Below, in pieces: positions 7,973 to 18,000 of a stretch of 20,033 bases of DNA (position 1 is the first letter of the stretch; the number at the start of each line of letters is the position of its first letter). A model generated the notes under the pieces. The model saw only the letters and a list, made by a program, of their open reading frames with translations, was not told the origin of the DNA and searched no databases. A program made the position numbers and the translations under genes. The DNA is from Candidatus Competibacteraceae bacterium (lineage in GTDB: Bacteria; Pseudomonadota; Gammaproteobacteria; Competibacterales; Competibacteraceae). Where the stretch lies: positions 1 through 20,033 of the forward strand of contig DPWB01000006.1 of assembly GCA_003527885.1 (NCBI GenBank), read 5' to 3'.

Positions 7973-9871
7973 CTATGCCTTCGTAGCGTAGCCGACCGTT
8001 TTCAGCGCTGCGCCGATCTCGGTCAGGATGGTCGGATCATCGATGGTAGCGGGCACTTTATACTCCACGCTATCGGCGATTTTATGCATGGTGCCACGCA
8101 GAATTTTGCCTGAGCGGGTCTTGGGCAAGCGGTTGACCACCAGCGCCGTCTTAAATGCGGCCACCGGGCCGATGCGCTCGCGCACCATGGCCACCACCTC
8201 CTTGCTGATCTCCTCATGCGGCCGTTCGACCCCGCTTTTCAGCACGATAAAGCCGAGCGGCAACTGGCCTTTCATTTCATCAGTGACGCCGATCACCGCG
8301 CATTCGGCGACATCCTGATGAGAGGCCAGGACTTCTTCCATCGCTCCGGTGGATAAACGATGGCCGGCGACATTGATCACATCATCGACCCGCCCCATCA
8401 CGAAGATATAGCCTTCATCATCGATATAACCGGAATCGCCGGTGGTGTAATACCCAGGATTTTCCTCGTAATAGGCATCGCGGCAACGCTGTTCGGCATT
8501 CCACAGGGTGGTGAAGGCGCCGGGGGCCATCGGCAGCTTCATGACCAGCGCACCTTCTTGATTAGTGCCCACTGGCTGGCCGTCCGCTCCCAGTACCTGC
8601 ACGTTCCAGCCCGGCATCGCCTTACTGGTCGAACCGTATTTGACCGGGAAGCGTTCGATGCCCAGCGGAACGCCGGCGATGGCCCAGCCGGTCTCGGTCT
8701 GCCACCAGTGGTCGATCACCGGCACCTTCAATTGCTCCTCCGCCCAGTGCAGGGTGTCAGGATCGCAGCGCTCGCCGGCCAGGAACAGCGCGCGGAAGTG
8801 GGAGAGATCGTATTTCTTGAGCAGCTCGCCGTGGGGGTCTTCCCGCTTGATGGCGCGAAACGCGGTCGGGGCGGTGAACAGCACCGGGATGCGATGCTGG
8901 CTGATCACCCGCCAGAACGCGCCGGCGTCGGGGGTGCCGACCGGCTTGCCCTCGTACAGAGTCGCGGTGGAGCCGTGGATCATCGGCCCGTAGGCGATGT
9001 AGGAATGCCCTACTTGCCAGCCCACGTCCGAGGCCGCCCACATCGTTTCGCCGGGTTTGATGGTGTAGAAGTTCTCTATGGTCCAATGGGTGGCGACCGT
9101 GTGGCCGCCGTTGTCGCGGACGATGCCCTTGGGCTGGCCGGTGGTGCCGGAGGTGTAGAGGATATACAGCGGATCGGTCGAGGCGACCGGCACGCAATCG
9201 ACCGGACTCGCACCCGCCATCAGTTCGTCCCAGTCGTGGTCGCGCCCGGCTTTCAACGGAGCCTTGACCTGCGGCCGTTGCAGGATGACGCAGGCGGACG
9301 GTTTGTGGCTGGCCATGTCGAGCGCGGCGTCGAGCAGCGGCTTGTAGGGCAACACCTTCGCGCCCTCGATGCCGCAAGACGCGGAAACCACGGCTTTGGG
9401 GGTGGCGTCGTTGATGCGGGTCGCCAGCTCGTTGGAGGCGAAGCCGCCGAACACCACCGAATGAATCGCGCCGAGCCGGGCGCAGGCCAGCATGGCGACC
9501 ACCGCTTGCGGCACCATCGGCATGTAGATAATCACCCGGTCACCCTTGTTGACGCCCAATTTCCGCAGCGCGCCGGCGAAACGCGACACCAAATCGAGCA
9601 TTTCGCGGAAGGTGAATTGGCGGACGGTATTGGTGACCGGGCTGTCGTAGATCAGGGCCACCTGATCCGCCCGTCCGCGCTCCACATGGCGGTCGAGCGC
9701 GTTGTAGCAGGTGTTCAGCTCGCCGCCGGCAAACCAGCGATAAAACGGCGCTCGGCTGTCATCGATGACCTTGGCCCACGGTTTGAACCAGTCGATGGCC
9801 GCCGCTGCTTCGCTCCAAAACCCGACGGGATCGGTGATGGAACGGCGGTAAATGCTATCGTATGAACCCAT
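7973..9871 (-). CDS. prpE: Propionyl-CoA synthetase (propionate--CoA ligase)
   Basis: An AMP-forming acyl-CoA synthetase that converts propionate, ATP and CoA to propionyl-CoA in the cytosol, feeding the methylcitrate or methylmalonyl pathway. The 632-residue product is close to the length of E. coli PrpE (about 628), and its N-terminus (SIYRRSITDPVGFW) aligns with it. Key motifs are YTSGTTGQPKG (239-249), then the PrpE-style VRDNGGH rather than the Acs-style equivalent; WWQTETGW (389-396); YYTTGDSGYIDDEGY; and RSGK with catalytic Lys589. I chose ATG 9871 because GGAGA sits 7 bases upstream and homology starts there. The frame continues to ATG 9937, which would add 22 residues unlike the family. 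No prpBCD genes are in the window. Acetate may be a side substrate. Confidence 0.93.
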   Translation of the reverse strand: MGSYDSIYRRSITDPVGFWSEAAAAIDWFKPWAKVIDDSRAPFYRWFAGGELNTCYNALDRHVERGRADQVALIYDSPVTNTVRQFTFREMLDLVSRFAGALRKLGVNKGDRVIIYMPMVPQAVVAMLACARLGAIHSVVFGGFASNELATRINDATPKAVVSASCGIEGAKVLPYKPLLDAALDMASHKPSACVILQRPQVKAPLKAGRDHDWDELMAGASPVDCVPVASTDPLYILYTSGTTGQPKGIVRDNGGHTVATHWTIENFYTIKPGETMWAASDVGWQVGHSYIAYGPMIHGSTATLYEGKPVGTPDAGAFWRVISQHRIPVLFTAPTAFRAIKREDPHGELLKKYDLSHFRALFLAGERCDPDTLHWAEEQLKVPVIDHWWQTETGWAIAGVPLGIERFPVKYGSTSKAMPGWNVQVLGADGQPVGTNQEGALVMKLPMAPGAFTTLWNAEQRCRDAYYEENPGYYTTGDSGYIDDEGYIFVMGRVDDVINVAGHRLSTGAMEEVLASHQDVAECAVIGVTDEMKGQLPLGFIVLKSGVERPHEEISKEVVAMVRERIGPVAAFKTALVVNRLPKTRSGKILRGTMHKIADSVEYKVPATIDDPTILTEIGAALKTVGYATKA

Positions 9872-9958
9872 TTGAAAATCTCCTGGCGTTGTCATGTTGT
9901 TATTAGTCGCACACGCTGTCCGGCTTCGGGCGACCATAGCTTAGGATTTTACTAAGTC

Positions 9959-9987
9959 TTTATCCTCATTAAAGAAAGAACCGACAA
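9959..9987 (-). promoter_or_regulatory. Candidate sigma70-type promoter for prpE
   Basis: On the minus strand, TTGTCG (9982-9987) and GATAAA (9959-9964) are 17 bases apart, each matching 4 of 6 consensus positions. Transcription would start near 9952, about 80 bases before the preferred prpE ATG. One TTAAAGAAA repeat copy (9969-9977) lies within the spacer. Confidence 0.4.
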
Positions 9988-10050
9988 AGCATGGCCGAGC
10001 GTTAAAAGTGTAGCCAACAAAACGCCAGTCGAACGGGCTTTTTCTTTAAC
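9968..10050. repeat. Inverted TTAAAGAAA / TTTCTTTAA boxes upstream of prpE
   Basis: ATTAAAGAAA (9968-9977) and TTTCTTTAAC (10041-10050) face each other across 63 bases in the prpE-glucoamylase gap. The same 10-base word forms both arms of the palindrome at 18206-18230. The shared word in two unrelated intergenic regions suggests a dispersed repeat family or a common regulator site. Neither is proven. Confidence 0.45.
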
Positions 10051-10061
10051 CCCGACCACAT

Positions 10062-10118
10062 AAAAAAGGGGTGGCTTCCGCGAACCCTTCACCCGCTCAA
10101 GCGACCGGGCCAGCCACC
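10062..10118 (-). terminator. Probable terminator of the glucoamylase gene
   Basis: Read on the minus strand just after the glucoamylase TAA, GGTGGCT pairs with AGCCACC (7 bp around a 35-base loop that can fold further), followed by CCCC and a six-T run at 10067-10062. The large loop makes it imperfect. Confidence 0.45.
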
Positions 10119-10121
10119 GCG

Positions 10122-12563
10122 TTAGCGCCCGCGCGCGACCGAATAAGAATCCCACGTAGCGCGGTCAGTCAGCGATTTGACCAACTTGATGTATTCGGCG
10201 TGTGACCAGGCCAGCGGAGTCGCGCTGTTGGTGCCTTCGCCGGGCAAAAAATGGTGAGTCGAGTTGTCGCCGACGCCATCGAAAACCTGCTCCGGCAACA
10301 TCAAGCCCTCGTTGGCGAAGTGCTCCATGGCGCGGACGTAAACGGCTTTCAACTCCCCGATCTGCCGCGGCGTGACTTGGCCGTTGTTTTGCGTCTTGAT
10401 GCGCTCCAGTTCGAAATGGCCGCGCTCGCCGGTGAAGATCGGCCACACCCGGCCGCGCTGCGCGGGATTTCTTCCTTCATAATTACCGCCATTGTCGGTT
10501 CGCTCGCCGTAGCCGTCGTTGCCGTAGCGCCGCCAGCCCGGAAATGGGGTTTGGCCGTCGGACGTGAACAGATACCTCACCCGCAGGTTGTCAGGCAGGC
10601 TGGTATCATCCAACTCGTCCAGGGAATCGAGGATTTGGGGATCATTCGCCGGCAGCACCCCGTAGCGGACCAGTTCGAGGAAACCGGCATCCAACACCTC
10701 CTTTTCGTTGAGCGCCGGTTTCCCATTACTGCCGTCGATAGGGTCGCCGTCGTTCGGATTTTCATTCTTGGTGATGCGCAGATAATACCGGCCGTTGGCC
10801 TGGCCGCCGTTAAAAACGCCGCTAGTGGTAAAAAGCGTACTGGCGAGCTTGCCTTTGAATTGAGCGGCTTTTTGCTCGTACCAAGCGGCGGCTCCGGGGT
10901 CGCCCGCGTGGCGTGCGAGGTCGGCGGCGGCCAGCAGCCCGGTGATGATCGCCGCTTCGGTCGAGGGCGAATAACCTTGCTGCTCCTCCCAGCGCTCCAT
11001 TCGGGTCCAGGGGGGCGTCACCGTGTAGTCGTTGGTGTTGCCGTCTTGGAACGTCAGCTTGATCCTGCCGCCGTTGGCGAGAAATTCGGCCGCCGGCTTG
11101 ATCATCGACCAATACTTGCCGTTGATTTCGCTATCGGAAAGCGCGCCGCTTTTCCACAGTTTCCAGCCCAGCATGACCGGCATCGCGGTTTGGTCCATCT
11201 GCACGTGGACCCATTCCAAGCTGCCATCGACGCGGGTTTTTTGCAGGAACCAGCCGGGGCGACCGCTTTCGATCTTGAGTCCGGGGCGGGTGAGCGAAGA
11301 AGTCCGCACCTGAACCTGGGGCAGGTACTCGAAGGCGACCCTCGGCGTTTCCCGGTCGCCCAAGGCCAGCAGGGCCATCGCGCATTGATAGAAATCGCGC
11401 GGCCAAACCGCCCGGTAGCCCGTCTCGAATTCGTTGGCCGACTTGCTTTCACCCCAGGGAATCGACAAGGACGCGATCAGCGCTCCGGGATGCTGTTTGT
11501 CCTCCATCGCCTTGAGCGCCATCGCGCTGGCGTAAAGCAGCTTGCCGCCGTCGGCCGTCGCGGCGGTCATGGCCGACAAGTTGGGCAGACCGTCCAGATA
11601 GTCCTCCCAACCGATGGTTTCTCCCTCGCCGTTGTATTTCTTCAGCAGCGCCTCGTAGCCTTCCTGAAGCGAGCCGTCGGCTTCGCCCATCGCCGCATCG
11701 TGCGTGGCCCCGTAGCCGACAGCGATATCGAAGGTTCTGGATTCATTGGCGTTAAGGGTTTCCAGTTGCGCCATCATGACCACGTTGCCGCCGCCGCCGT
11801 CGGCCCAGTCGTAATCCCAGTCCATGACGCCGTTGTCGTTGAGATCGGTCCAGCCGTCGGACGCTCCCTCGAAGCCCGCCGACATCTTCACGAAACGGGC
11901 TGTGGCGCGCAGGCCGAGAAACTTGTCTTGATGCTGGCGGGCGTTGAGATAACCCTGGCCGTGGGCGTCCCGGCCGACATAGGCCACATCGTAGCGCCCG
12001 GAATTGCCGATGTGGGGGTTGATCAGAATGTAAGGCGTGACGTTGTTTTCCTTGGCGGTGAACTTCACGCGCGCGAACAAGGTTTGCCGGTCCGGGTCGG
12101 TGAAAACGCTTTTTTCGATGGCGTAGTGGCCGTTTTTGGCCGTATTCGTGATCTTGTAAGCCAGCGATTTCGGCCGGCCGCTGGAGTCGGTATACAAATA
12201 CTCAATTTTGTGATCGGTCGCCTTTTTCTCCTCATCAAAAAAACCGTTTCCCGTGACGAGAAATTGCAGGTCCTTAATCTGCGCTTCATCGATTCGCCCG
12301 TAAGCGGTTTCGGTAACGATGCCTTCGGCGATGGAGAACCAAACTTTCGAAATAGGTCCGGTCGGCCCGCCATCGCTGTATTGCCCGTTGGAATAGCGCT
12401 CGTAGGATGTGCCGATTCCCGTCTTTCCCGCATAGGCCCACGTAGCGTTGTTCCGAGACTGTTCTGCTCCGGGCGCGCCGCCCGCCGCCAGCGCCGGCGT
12501 GGCGAACATGAGCGCGGAACCAAAAATCGAAGCTTCGATGAGCAATCTGGATCGGCGAGTCAT
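10122..12563 (-). CDS. Exported GH15 glucoamylase (glucan 1,4-alpha-glucosidase family)
   Basis: Hydrolyses alpha-1,4-linked glucans such as starch, glycogen or maltodextrin from the non-reducing end, outside the cytoplasm. The 813-residue product has a Sec signal peptide: TRRSR, a hydrophobic stretch, and likely cleavage after ATPALA at residue 26. A beta-rich glucodextranase-N-like domain (about 30-315) is followed by the (alpha/alpha)6 barrel (about 325-800). Barrel motifs include YRAVWPRDFYQ (383-392), the likely general acid in WEEQQGYSPST (525-535, Glu526/527), the likely base in TGERGH (Glu713) and PLAWSHAEY (783-791). Asp/Asn-rich loops at 240-258 and 602-612 may bind calcium. ATG 12563 has GGAGG 5 bases upstream. 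It lies 57 bases after the sensor kinase gene on the same strand, suggesting co-transcription with the two-component pair. Specificity among GH15 enzymes (glucoamylase, glucodextranase, trehalase) is not decided by sequence reading alone. Confidence 0.92.
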   Translation of the reverse strand: MTRRSRLLIEASIFGSALMFATPALAAGGAPGAEQSRNNATWAYAGKTGIGTSYERYSNGQYSDGGPTGPISKVWFSIAEGIVTETAYGRIDEAQIKDLQFLVTGNGFFDEEKKATDHKIEYLYTDSSGRPKSLAYKITNTAKNGHYAIEKSVFTDPDRQTLFARVKFTAKENNVTPYILINPHIGNSGRYDVAYVGRDAHGQGYLNARQHQDKFLGLRATARFVKMSAGFEGASDGWTDLNDNGVMDWDYDWADGGGGNVVMMAQLETLNANESRTFDIAVGYGATHDAAMGEADGSLQEGYEALLKKYNGEGETIGWEDYLDGLPNLSAMTAATADGGKLLYASAMALKAMEDKQHPGALIASLSIPWGESKSANEFETGYRAVWPRDFYQCAMALLALGDRETPRVAFEYLPQVQVRTSSLTRPGLKIESGRPGWFLQKTRVDGSLEWVHVQMDQTAMPVMLGWKLWKSGALSDSEINGKYWSMIKPAAEFLANGGRIKLTFQDGNTNDYTVTPPWTRMERWEEQQGYSPSTEAAIITGLLAAADLARHAGDPGAAAWYEQKAAQFKGKLASTLFTTSGVFNGGQANGRYYLRITKNENPNDGDPIDGSNGKPALNEKEVLDAGFLELVRYGVLPANDPQILDSLDELDDTSLPDNLRVRYLFTSDGQTPFPGWRRYGNDGYGERTDNGGNYEGRNPAQRGRVWPIFTGERGHFELERIKTQNNGQVTPRQIGELKAVYVRAMEHFANEGLMLPEQVFDGVGDNSTHHFLPGEGTNSATPLAWSHAEYIKLVKSLTDRATWDSYSVARGR

Positions 12564-12620
12564 GGGTTCCTCCAGCGAATCGAAAAGGGTTCAGCTCCGA
12601 AACCTGATGAGGGCGGGGTT

Positions 12621-14246
12621 CTAAACCGCGCGCGGCAACTCGATCACCCACCGCGTTCCGGCCGCGTATGGCGCGAGTTCGATGGAGCCATTGTGAGCCG
12701 CCAGCAGGGACTTGACCACCGCCAACCCCAGGCCGGTGCCACCTCGGGCGCGGGCGGTGGTGAAAAACGGTTCGAACACCCGCGCCGCGTTGGCGGCGGA
12801 AATGCCCGAACCATCGTCCGCGACCTCAAGCCGCAAACGATCATCGCCAGTTTCATTTTTGAAGTCCGAGCACGCCACCGTCACGGTCACCGACTCGCCG
12901 CCGTGCTGGCTGGCGTTGTCGAACAGGTTGCTCAGGATCGACTCCAGCACCTCCTCGGCCATCGCCGCGCTCGCGGCCGGCAGCGGTTCGACGACCTCCA
13001 CCTTCAAACCCGCCTCGCGATAGCGCGCGACCAGCCGGCGGACCGCGGGGGCGATTTCAGCGCGGTCGGCGGGCGTGGCCTGCATCACGTCGGCGCGGGC
13101 CAATTCCAACAGCCGCCGCACCAAACGCTCCAAGCGCAGCGCGTCTTGGTCGAGATTGTCCAGAAAGCGCTCGCGCTCGGCGGCGGTCATGGTGTCGAAA
13201 TGGTCGCGCAACAGCTCCACCGCGCCGCGTATGCCGGTCAGCGGCGTCTTGAATTCGTGGGAAACATGGGCGGCGAACGCGCGGATGTAATCGGCGCGCT
13301 GCTCCAAATGGCCCGCCATCGTCGCCACGGCCTGAGAGAGATCCGCGATTTCGCGGGTGACCGGCCGGGCCAGCGTCGTCACCGCACCTTTTTCGCCGGC
13401 GGTGCCCCGCCGCGCCTGCCGGACCAGCCGTTGGAGCGGCCGCACTATCGCGAACGAGGTCAGCACCGACATCGCGATCACGGTCGCCAGCAACAAACCC
13501 GCCGCCGCCAGCAGGTGATAGCGCTTGCCGTGCAGCACCTGGGACAGCGAGGCCGGCGTGCGCCACAGCAGCACCGTCGCCACCACCCGCCGCTCGTGGA
13601 GGATCGGCGCGGCGACGAACACCCGCAACAAGGTTCCGCGGCTGATGGAGTCGATGGCCGGCGGCGCGGCGTCGGGCAGGCGCTCGCGCAGCAGGCTGAC
13701 CGGCTCGCCGTTCAGGGCGCGGCGCACTTCGTCAAACCCGGTCAGCGAACGGCCCAGGCTGGGACCGGTGGTGGCGACGACCGTCCCCCGCGTGTCGGTG
13801 ACGGCGATGCCCGCCAGCGTCATGACTTGCGCGTCCACCAGCAAGGCTTGCAACTCCCGGCCGACCGCTTGGGCGTGCGGGTCGGGCGAGGCGAACGCCT
13901 CGACCGTTTCCGGCGGCGGCGGATGCACGGTGTCCTGCGCTAAATCCAAACGCGCCGGACGGGGCCGCCAGCGCGCTTCGCGGGTGTGAAACTGGAGCCA
14001 GGGCGGGGCGAGCGGCAGGCCGTACTCGGGGTCGGCCGCCGCCTGCGGGGCCGACCGCTCCAGCGCCGCGCGGTAGCTGGCGGCGACGAAAGCGGCCTGC
14101 GCGATCAATTCCGATTCGGTCTGCCGGACCAGGGCGCTGTCGTACAACCGCAGCGCCTCCAAGCCCAGCAGCGGCAACCACAGCACGGTCAGATTGACCG
14201 CCAACAGCAGGTGATGCAGCTTGAGCCGGGGCCGGGACGCCGCCAT
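12621..14246 (-). CDS. Membrane sensor histidine kinase (CreC-like architecture)
   Basis: A 541-residue inner-membrane sensor kinase. TM1 (about 12-31) leads to a periplasmic sensor of about 200 residues with a cache-like strand pattern (VTDTRGTVVATTG at 149-161). TM2 is about 244-266, then a HAMP linker. HisKA carries His330 in HVSHEFKTPLTGIRG. The ATPase domain has the N box SNLFDNASQHGG (Asn440, Asn444), DDGSGI (477-482) and GTGLGL (503-508). The ATG immediately follows the TAG of the upstream response regulator, with no gap, so translation is probably coupled and the two are cognate. It is followed at 57 bases by the exported glucoamylase. A signal linked to carbohydrate or carbon status is an inference from that neighbourhood. 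CreC resemblance is by architecture only. Confidence 0.92.
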   Translation of the reverse strand: MAASRPRLKLHHLLLAVNLTVLWLPLLGLEALRLYDSALVRQTESELIAQAAFVAASYRAALERSAPQAAADPEYGLPLAPPWLQFHTREARWRPRPARLDLAQDTVHPPPPETVEAFASPDPHAQAVGRELQALLVDAQVMTLAGIAVTDTRGTVVATTGPSLGRSLTGFDEVRRALNGEPVSLLRERLPDAAPPAIDSISRGTLLRVFVAAPILHERRVVATVLLWRTPASLSQVLHGKRYHLLAAAGLLLATVIAMSVLTSFAIVRPLQRLVRQARRGTAGEKGAVTTLARPVTREIADLSQAVATMAGHLEQRADYIRAFAAHVSHEFKTPLTGIRGAVELLRDHFDTMTAAERERFLDNLDQDALRLERLVRRLLELARADVMQATPADRAEIAPAVRRLVARYREAGLKVEVVEPLPAASAAMAEEVLESILSNLFDNASQHGGESVTVTVACSDFKNETGDDRLRLEVADDGSGISAANAARVFEPFFTTARARGGTGLGLAVVKSLLAAHNGSIELAPYAAGTRWVIELPRAV

Positions 14247-14936
14247 CTAGCACGGCCCCAGCCGGTAGCCGATCCCGTGCAGGGTTTCGATGGGCTCCGC
14301 GCCGAGGGCCTTGAATTTGGCGCGGACCCGGCGGACGTGGCTGTCGATGGTGCGGTCGCTGACCACCCGATAATCCTGATAGCCGCCATCCATCAGTTGA
14401 TCGCGGTTGAACACCTTGCCGGGATGGCGCATCAAGGTGCGCAAGATGCTGAATTCGGTCAGGGTCAGCGCCACCTCTTGCCCCTGCCAGAAGGCGGCGT
14501 AACGATCCGCGTCCAACCGCAGGCGGCCGTGTTCGAGCCGGCTCGAATCGGCTGTGGCGGTTTCGCGCCCTTCGTTTTTGCCCCGGCGCAAGATCGCCCG
14601 CGCCCGCGCCGCCAGCTCGCGCGGGCTAAACGGCTTGGTCACGTAATCGTCGCCACCCAGTTCCAAGCCCAGAATGCGATCCACCTCGTCGTCGCGCGAG
14701 GACAGGAAAATGATGGGCACAGCGCTGGTCCGGCGCAGCGCCTTGCAGACCTCCGTGCCGTCCAGCTCCGGCATCACGATATCCAGCACGACCAAATCGG
14801 GGCGGGTTTCCTGAAACCGCTTCAACGCCTGTTCGCCGTCCTCGGCCTCCACGGTCGCAAAGCCGTCTTTTTTCAAGGCGAAACAGATCACGTCGCGGAT
14901 GTGAGGATCGTCGTCGACTACCAGGATGGTGGGCAT
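14247..14936 (-). CDS. OmpR/PhoB-family response regulator (CreB-like)
   Basis: A 229-residue DNA-binding response regulator. The receiver domain (2-115) has acid pocket DDD (8-10), phospho-acceptor Asp52 (VVLDIVMPELDG), the switch residue in FLSSRD and Lys101 (YVTKPFSPRE). EVDRILGLELGGDDYV resembles CreB-type receivers. The winged helix (about 132-229) ends in the family pattern DRTIDSHVRRVRAKF and HGIGYRL. It heads the regulator-kinase pair and probably the operon with the glucoamylase. The ATG at 14936 has only a weak Shine-Dalgarno, but the receiver begins at residue 2, so the start is well placed. No convincing promoter was found in the 141 bases between it and hsdR. Confidence 0.93.
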   Translation of the reverse strand: MPTILVVDDDPHIRDVICFALKKDGFATVEAEDGEQALKRFQETRPDLVVLDIVMPELDGTEVCKALRRTSAVPIIFLSSRDDEVDRILGLELGGDDYVTKPFSPRELAARARAILRRGKNEGRETATADSSRLEHGRLRLDADRYAAFWQGQEVALTLTEFSILRTLMRHPGKVFNRDQLMDGGYQDYRVVSDRTIDSHVRRVRAKFKALGAEPIETLHGIGYRLGPC

Positions 14937-15077
14937 GAGTCCGTCGGCTTAAACGCGGCAGATACCAGCGCGGCACAGCTTACCGCTGTTGCGGGAACGG
15001 CGGAACCGCTGTAAACGTTCGGCTTGACCGTTTGGACAAGCTTCAAGAAAGGTCCAGAAATTCGGAAAGTGCGCTGA

Positions 15078-18000
15078 CTATCCACTGACCCGCTTTATGG
15101 AAGAAAGTCGGTCATAAACCTGGCTCCCGAGCCATTTCGACACCAATTCCCGCATCTCCGGCTTGCCCATGTAATCGGCGAACAACTCCTCGTTGAGCTC
15201 CATTCGCTCGATGAACAGCGATTCCAGCACCTGGCGGAACACCAACTGGAACTTGTCGAGCGGATTGACCTTGGCCGCCTTTTGCAGGGCCTCGTTCTGG
15301 CTGGCGGCTTCGGCGATTTGATCGAAGAACAATTGATCCGCTTCGTTAAGCTCGCCGCCGAAGCGCTGGTTGATGAGATCGATCAGGCGCGATAGCGACA
15401 CCTGCTCTTCCCGCACCATGCCCGACCCCACATCGCGCGGGCCGTCCAGCGGTTTGGCGTAGCCCTCGTTCAGGCTGATCGAACCTTCACTGATTTTCTG
15501 TAGCCGGTAATAGTCCAGTTCGACCCCCTCGTCGAACGGGTAGCCCGGCCCGCTCTTGCGCTTGGGCAGCTTCAGCGCGAGGTGCCGCAGATACGTGAAC
15601 AGCTTTTCGAGGTCGCTGTCCTGATAGGGAATGACTTGGCTCAGGAAACTGTACAGATTGCGAAAGGCTTCCAGCTTGCCGCACCACAGCTCGGCTTCTT
15701 CCTCTTTGGTGTTCCGCAACTGCGTAAAGCGCGCGACGGCCCGATCGAGCACCGCGTTCATCGCCTTGTGGTCGCCGGGGCTCTGGCGGCGCTTGGGCGC
15801 GAAGAAGACCTCCGAAAATTCAGCGATTTCGGTTTGCAAGTAGATGCCGGAGGCATCGAGTTCGGCCTTGACCGCATAAAGCCTGTCCGGATCGACCTCT
15901 TCGCCCATGACCGAACCTTCGTAGTACTGGCGGAAAGCCTCTTGGATTTCGCCGGGATCGTTGACGAAGTCGAGCACGAAGGTGTCGTCCTTCAGCGGAT
16001 GGGTGCGGTTCAAGCGCGATAGCGTCTGCACGGCCTGAATGCCGGCCAGACGCTTGTCCACGTACATGGTGTGCAGCAAGGGCTGATCGAAGCCGGTCTG
16101 ATACTTATCGGCCACCAGCAACACGCGGAAATCCGGCTTGGCGAAGGCGTCGGGCAGGTCTTTTTCCTTCAGCCCGCCGTTCATTTCGACCTCGGTGTAG
16201 TGCTTTTCCGGGATATTGTCGTCTTCGACGCGGCCCGAAAACGCGACCAGACTCTTGATCGGGTAGCCTTTCTCCTGGATGGTGCGGTCGAACGCCTGCT
16301 TGTAGCGCACCGCCTCCAACCGCGAGCCGGTCACGACCATCGCTTTGGCGTGACCGCCGATCTTGTGGCGGGTGAAGTGCTGGAAATGTTCGACCATCAC
16401 TTCGGTCTTCTGGCCAATGTTGTGCGGGTGCAGGCGCATGAACCGCGCCAGTGCCTTAACCGCTTTCTTGCGCTCGACGTTGGGGTCGTCCTCGGCTTTC
16501 TTGATCAGCTTGTAGTAGGTTTTGTAGGTGACGTAGTTTTTCAGCACATCCTCAATGAAACCTTCCTCAATGGCTTGGCGCATGGTGTAGCGATGGAAGG
16601 GTTCACCGTTGCGGCCAAAGATCGCCAGCGTTTTGTGTTTGGGCGTGGCGGTGAAGGCGAAAAAGCTCATGTTCGGCTGTTGGCCGCGCTTGGCCATGGA
16701 ATGAAACAGGCGCTCCAATTCGATTTCGCCTTCCTCCTTGGCCATCTCCTGGGCTTTGTTGCGCAGCTCAGTGCCGCCCAGCACCCCCTTCAACTCGGTC
16801 GCCGTTTCGCCGGATTGAGAGCTGTGCGCCTCGTCGATGATGACAGCGTACTTGCGGGTCGGCAGATGGTTTTTACCGCCTTCCCCTCGTTCTTCGCTCA
16901 GCTTGGCGAGTTGCCCGGAGACGAAGGGGAACTTTTGCAGCGTGGTGATGATGATCGGCACGCCGGCGGCCAGCGCCTCCGCCAGTTGGCGCGAGTCTTC
17001 GTCGATCTTCTGCACCACGCCCTGGCGGTGGTCGAACTGGTAGATGGTATTTTGCAACTGGCGATCCAACACCACCCGGTCGGTGATCACTACCACGCTG
17101 TCGAACAGCCGTTCGTCACGCTGGTTGTGCAGGCTGGACAGCCGATGCGCCAGCCAGGCGATGGTGTTGCTCTTGCCGCTGCCGGCCGAGTGTTCGACCA
17201 GGTAGTTATGCCCCACACCTTCGCTGGCGGCAGTCGCCACCATCTGGCGCACCGCCTGCAATTGGTGATAGCGCGGAAAGATCAGGCTTTCCTTGCACAC
17301 CTTCTTGCCGTCGTCTGTCGTCTTTTGCGGCCACCGTCCCTGGAGGCCATCCTTCGGGCCAGCCTGCGGCTGTCCAAATTCGTTCCAGACGACTTTGTCT
17401 TCCACATCAAGATGCAGGAAGCGGGCGAGCAGATCGAGCAGGCTGTCGCGTTGCAGCACCTCTTCCCACAGGTAAGCGGTTTTGTAGTTGCGCCCTTCGC
17501 GGTCGGGCGGGTTGCCGGCGCCACCGTCCATGCCCCGGTTGAAGGGCAGAAAGATGGTGGATGAACCGGCCAGGCGGGTGGCCATGTGGGCCTCTTCGGT
17601 ATCCACCGCAAAATGCACCAGCGCGCGTTTGGTGAACACGAAGATGGGTTCACGCGGGTCGCGGTCGTGGCGGTATTGGTGGATGGCATTCGCTGCCGTC
17701 TGCCCACTCAAGGGGTTCTTGAGTTCTAGCGTCACTATCGGAAGGCCGTTGACCGACAGCACCACATCCAAGGATTTTTCGTTCCTGGGGCTGAAATGCA
17801 ACTGGCGGGTCAGCCCCAGCCGATTGGCCTGATAGCGCGCCTCCAGCTCCGGGTTCAACCCGTGCGCAGGGCGGAAGAAGGCCACCCGCAGTGTGCGGCC
17901 GAAGCATTTGAAGCCGTGGCGCAGGGTGGCGAGCGTGCCATGCGTGTCCAGCCACTTGCACAAGGATTCCAGCACTCGCTCGCCAGTTTGCGTGCCGTGT

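Noticed and set aside
8360..9865. A 501-codon plus-strand frame opposite prpE
   Set aside because: Its translation has no recognisable domain and the minus strand carries a complete, motif-rich PrpE. It is a GC-driven shadow.
9872..9937. Upstream ATG for prpE
   Set aside because: The 22 extra residues do not resemble PrpE N-termini, and ATG 9871 has an excellent ribosome site at 7 bases.
10251..13943. A 1230-codon open frame on the plus strand, antisense to the glucoamylase and sensor kinase genes
   Set aside because: It spans two well-supported minus-strand genes and their gap, and its translation is low-complexity (rich in Gly, Arg, His, Gln) without domains. GC-rich third positions of the sense genes remove stops from this antisense frame.
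16071..17564. A 497-codon plus-strand frame opposite hsdR
   Set aside because: Same reasoning: it lies wholly inside an intact hsdR with all motor motifs, and its translation looks like reversed coding sequence.
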